Shown here in pieces: positions 5,595-6,698 of a DNA stretch of 6,698 bases (position 1 is the stretch's first letter; each line of letters begins with the position of its first letter). A program made the position numbers and the translations under genes. The stretch lies in NCBI GenBank assembly GCA_027349615.1, contig DAIEML010000130.1:1-6698 (forward strand), read 5' to 3'. The notes below the pieces were generated by a model that did no database searches, was not told the DNA's origin, and saw only the letters and a program-made list of their open reading frames with translations. This DNA comes from Ignavibacteriales bacterium. GTDB taxonomy: Bacteria; Bacteroidota; Ignavibacteria; Ignavibacteriales; Ignavibacteriaceae.

Positions 5595-5649
5595 GATGAA
5601 AAAATATTAAATATCTTGATTTAATTTCCATGATATTTTGATTTTCATC
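5595..5649 (+). repeat. long nested imperfect hairpin
   Basis: Outer arms GATGAAAA (5595-5602) and TTTTCATC (5642-5649) pair at 8 of 8. Inner arms AAATATC (5609-5615) and GATATTT (5632-5638) pair at 7 of 7. An internal loop of 6 and 3 nt separates them and the apical loop is 16 nt, giving 15 bp in a 55-nt element about 185 nt before the WbpA-type start codon. It could be a leader RNA structure. The paired bases are mostly A-T, so its stability is limited. Confidence 0.35.
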
Positions 5650-5833
5650 TATAATACTATGTCGTATTTTCAAAAAAATGTGACTCACGCGGCGAAGCTA
5701 TGCGATAACCGAATTGAAAACTCCCTTTAAAAATTTTAGTTGAAATTAAAAATTTAAAAGCTTTATTTACTATCAAGAAAAATTTAAATACTAAATCGGG
5801 AAACTTTCAAAATACTTATAAATACATTATAAT

Positions 5834-6698
5834 ATGAATTTACTAGAAAAAATTAACTCCAAGTCCGCTGAAATTGGAATAATCGGGCTTGGTTACGTTG
5901 GACTTCCATTAGCTCTTGAATTCGCAAACAAAGAATTCAAAGTAACGGGATTTGATATTGACGAAAAGAAGATACCAATCCTCAACTCCGGTAAAAGTTA
6001 TATTAAACATATTTCAGAAAAGAGAATAAAAAAGTTTGTTGACAACAAAAAATTTAAAGCTACTAATGATTTCTCTGAGCTTACGAACTGTGATGCAATT
6101 ATAATCTGTGTCCCTACACCATTGAACGAACATCGCGAACCGGATATGACTTATATTGAAAGCTCGGGGAAAATTGTTGCTCAGTACTTAAGAAAAGGGC
6201 AGCTTGTTGTATTAGAATCTTCTACTTATCCGGGAACAACGGAAGAAATATTGCTGCCTATGTTTGAGAAAGCGTATAGTGTTTCGAAAAATCCGAAATC
6301 CGAAATCCGAAATCCGAAATTTTTTGTAGGCAAAGATTTCTATTTAGCTTTTTCACCCGAACGTGAAGATCCGAATAATCCAAATTACTCAACTGCTACG
6401 ATTCCAAAAGTTATCGGCGGAGTTACTGATAATTGCCTTAAAGCTGCAAAAACTTTGTATGATCAGGTAATTGTTAAAACAATTCCAGTTTCTTCCACAA
6501 GAGTTGCTGAAGCAACTAAACTTTTGGAGAATATTTATCGTTCCGTAAATATTGCTCTTGTCAATGAATTAAAAGTTGTATTTGATAGAATGGGAATTGA
6601 TGTCTGGGAAGTTATTTCAGCAGCATCAACAAAACCATTTGGCTTTCATCCTTTCTACCCAGGACCGGGATTAGGAGGACACTGCATCCCGATAGATC
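5834..6698 (+). CDS. wbpA: WbpA-type nucleotide sugar dehydrogenase (probably UDP-N-acetylglucosamine 6-dehydrogenase), N-terminal part
   Basis: The frame is open for 288 codons from ATG 5834 to the window edge; the family is about 430 residues, so the C-terminal third is missing. The enzyme oxidises C6 of a UDP-N-acetylhexosamine twice with NAD to give the uronic acid used in capsule, O-antigen or exopolysaccharide synthesis. Landmarks: Rossmann motif IGLGYVGLPLA at 17-27 with D41; CVPTPL at 92-97; ESSTYPGTTEE at 128-138; LAFSPERED at 171-179; the substrate pair K229/N233 in EATKLLENIYRSVNIA; and catalytic C284 in GPGLGGHCIPID. UDP-glucose or UDP-GalNAc (TviB-like) dehydrogenase are alternatives. 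An odd segment at about 147-164, containing NPKSEIRNPK, is encoded by a tandem heptamer and is longer than the short SGLK-like turn usual here. The start has no Shine-Dalgarno. It is likely the first gene of a surface-polysaccharide cluster running rightward, with a 932-bp upstream region. Confidence 0.9.
   Translation, partial: MNLLEKINSKSAEIGIIGLGYVGLPLALEFANKEFKVTGFDIDEKKIPILNSGKSYIKHISEKRIKKFVDNKKFKATNDFSELTNCDAIIICVPTPLNEHREPDMTYIESSGKIVAQYLRKGQLVVLESSTYPGTTEEILLPMFEKAYSVSKNPKSEIRNPKFFVGKDFYLAFSPEREDPNNPNYSTATIPKVIGGVTDNCLKAAKTLYDQVIVKTIPVSSTRVAEATKLLENIYRSVNIALVNELKVVFDRMGIDVWEVISAASTKPFGFHPFYPGPGLGGHCIPID
6289..6320 (+). repeat. in-frame tandem heptamer repeat (AAATCCG, 4 full units plus 4 bases)
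   Basis: Perfect period-7 repeat with no mismatch across 32 bp, inside the dehydrogenase gene. It encodes residues 152-163. Because 7 is not a multiple of 3, each unit is read in a different frame, and three units (21 bp) make a 7-residue peptide repeat starting NPKSEIR. It is followed by a T6 run. A one-unit change would lead to TAG at 6327-6329 in one shifted frame or TGA at 6364-6366 in the other. Confidence 0.9.

Larger units (their letters stand above)
4902..5833. other. 932-bp gene-poor, AT-rich spacer between divergent pdxB and the WbpA-type gene
   Basis: No convincing gene, tRNA or known RNA family is seen in it. The longest reading frame from an ATG is 55 codons (5308-5475, plus). 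It does hold the pdxB promoter at its left end, a TTGACA/TAATAT promoter (5038-5066), three perfect 7-1-7 palindromes (5073-5087, 5392-5406, 5469-5483), a nested dyad cluster (5209-5264), a long imperfect hairpin (5595-5649) and a short GC-rich patch (5684-5711) in sequence that is otherwise roughly 78% A+T. A long regulated leader of the polysaccharide gene, an undetected small RNA, or decayed sequence are all possible. Confidence 0.7.

Noticed and set aside
5691..5702. ops/JUMPstart-type element upstream of the polysaccharide gene
   Set aside because: Only 6 of 12 bases agree with GGCGGTAGCGTG, which is not enough.
5828..5833. TATAAT hexamer directly before the WbpA-type ATG
   Set aside because: As a -10 box it would start transcription inside the gene; no -35 partner at a proper distance.
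6289..6320. Assembly error or frameshift at the heptamer repeat
   Set aside because: The frame is intact on both sides, and family motifs continue from ESSTYPGTTEE to SPERED and GGHCIP, so the sequence as given encodes one continuous protein. Read-level checking is still the deciding test.

Overview
The window looks like a piece of an AT-rich chromosome from the Bacteroidota/Ignavibacteriota/Chlorobi side of the tree. This is inferred from four things. None of the five visible start codons has a convincing Shine-Dalgarno sequence. TAnnTTTG octamers (the Bacteroidota -7 promoter consensus) lie just upstream of several genes. The gene content fits: a MORN-TonB periplasmic protein, PdxB, TrhO and a GH18 protein of a type often fused to a deacetylase and glycosyltransferase. 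Codon use is also A/T-biased. No species is claimed.

Layout. Positions 1-1139 (minus) hold the N-terminal 379 residues of a membrane-anchored GH18-type protein, cut by the window edge. A 232-bp divergent spacer separates it from trhO (1372-2262, plus), the tRNA uridine hydroxylase with a rhodanese domain. Next on the plus strand come a small unrecognised HEAGH membrane protein (2374-2859) and a secreted MORN-repeat/TonB C-terminal-domain protein (2903-3727). pdxB (3765-4901, minus), for vitamin B6 synthesis, converges on the latter. A 932-bp, very AT-rich stretch without a convincing gene follows (4902-5833). It contains a near-consensus sigma70-type promoter, several exact palindromes and a nested long hairpin. 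The window ends inside a WbpA-type UDP-N-acetylhexosamine dehydrogenase (5834 onward, plus), an early enzyme of surface-polysaccharide synthesis.

The genes do not form one pathway. Two housekeeping enzymes (trhO, pdxB) and two envelope proteins of unknown job are flanked by two carbohydrate genes: a probable exopolysaccharide enzyme on the left and the likely head of a polysaccharide cluster on the right.

The most notable signals are below the gene level. A tandem heptamer (AAATCCG) lies inside the dehydrogenase coding frame, where gain or loss of one unit would switch the gene off. A second, different heptamer array overlaps the stop codon of the TonB-domain gene. TAnnTTTG elements sit exactly 31 nt upstream of the start codon in three genes. 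The long spacer upstream of the polysaccharide gene is unusually rich in dyads. I see no mobile element, CRISPR array, tRNA or rRNA, and no clear new multi-gene system.
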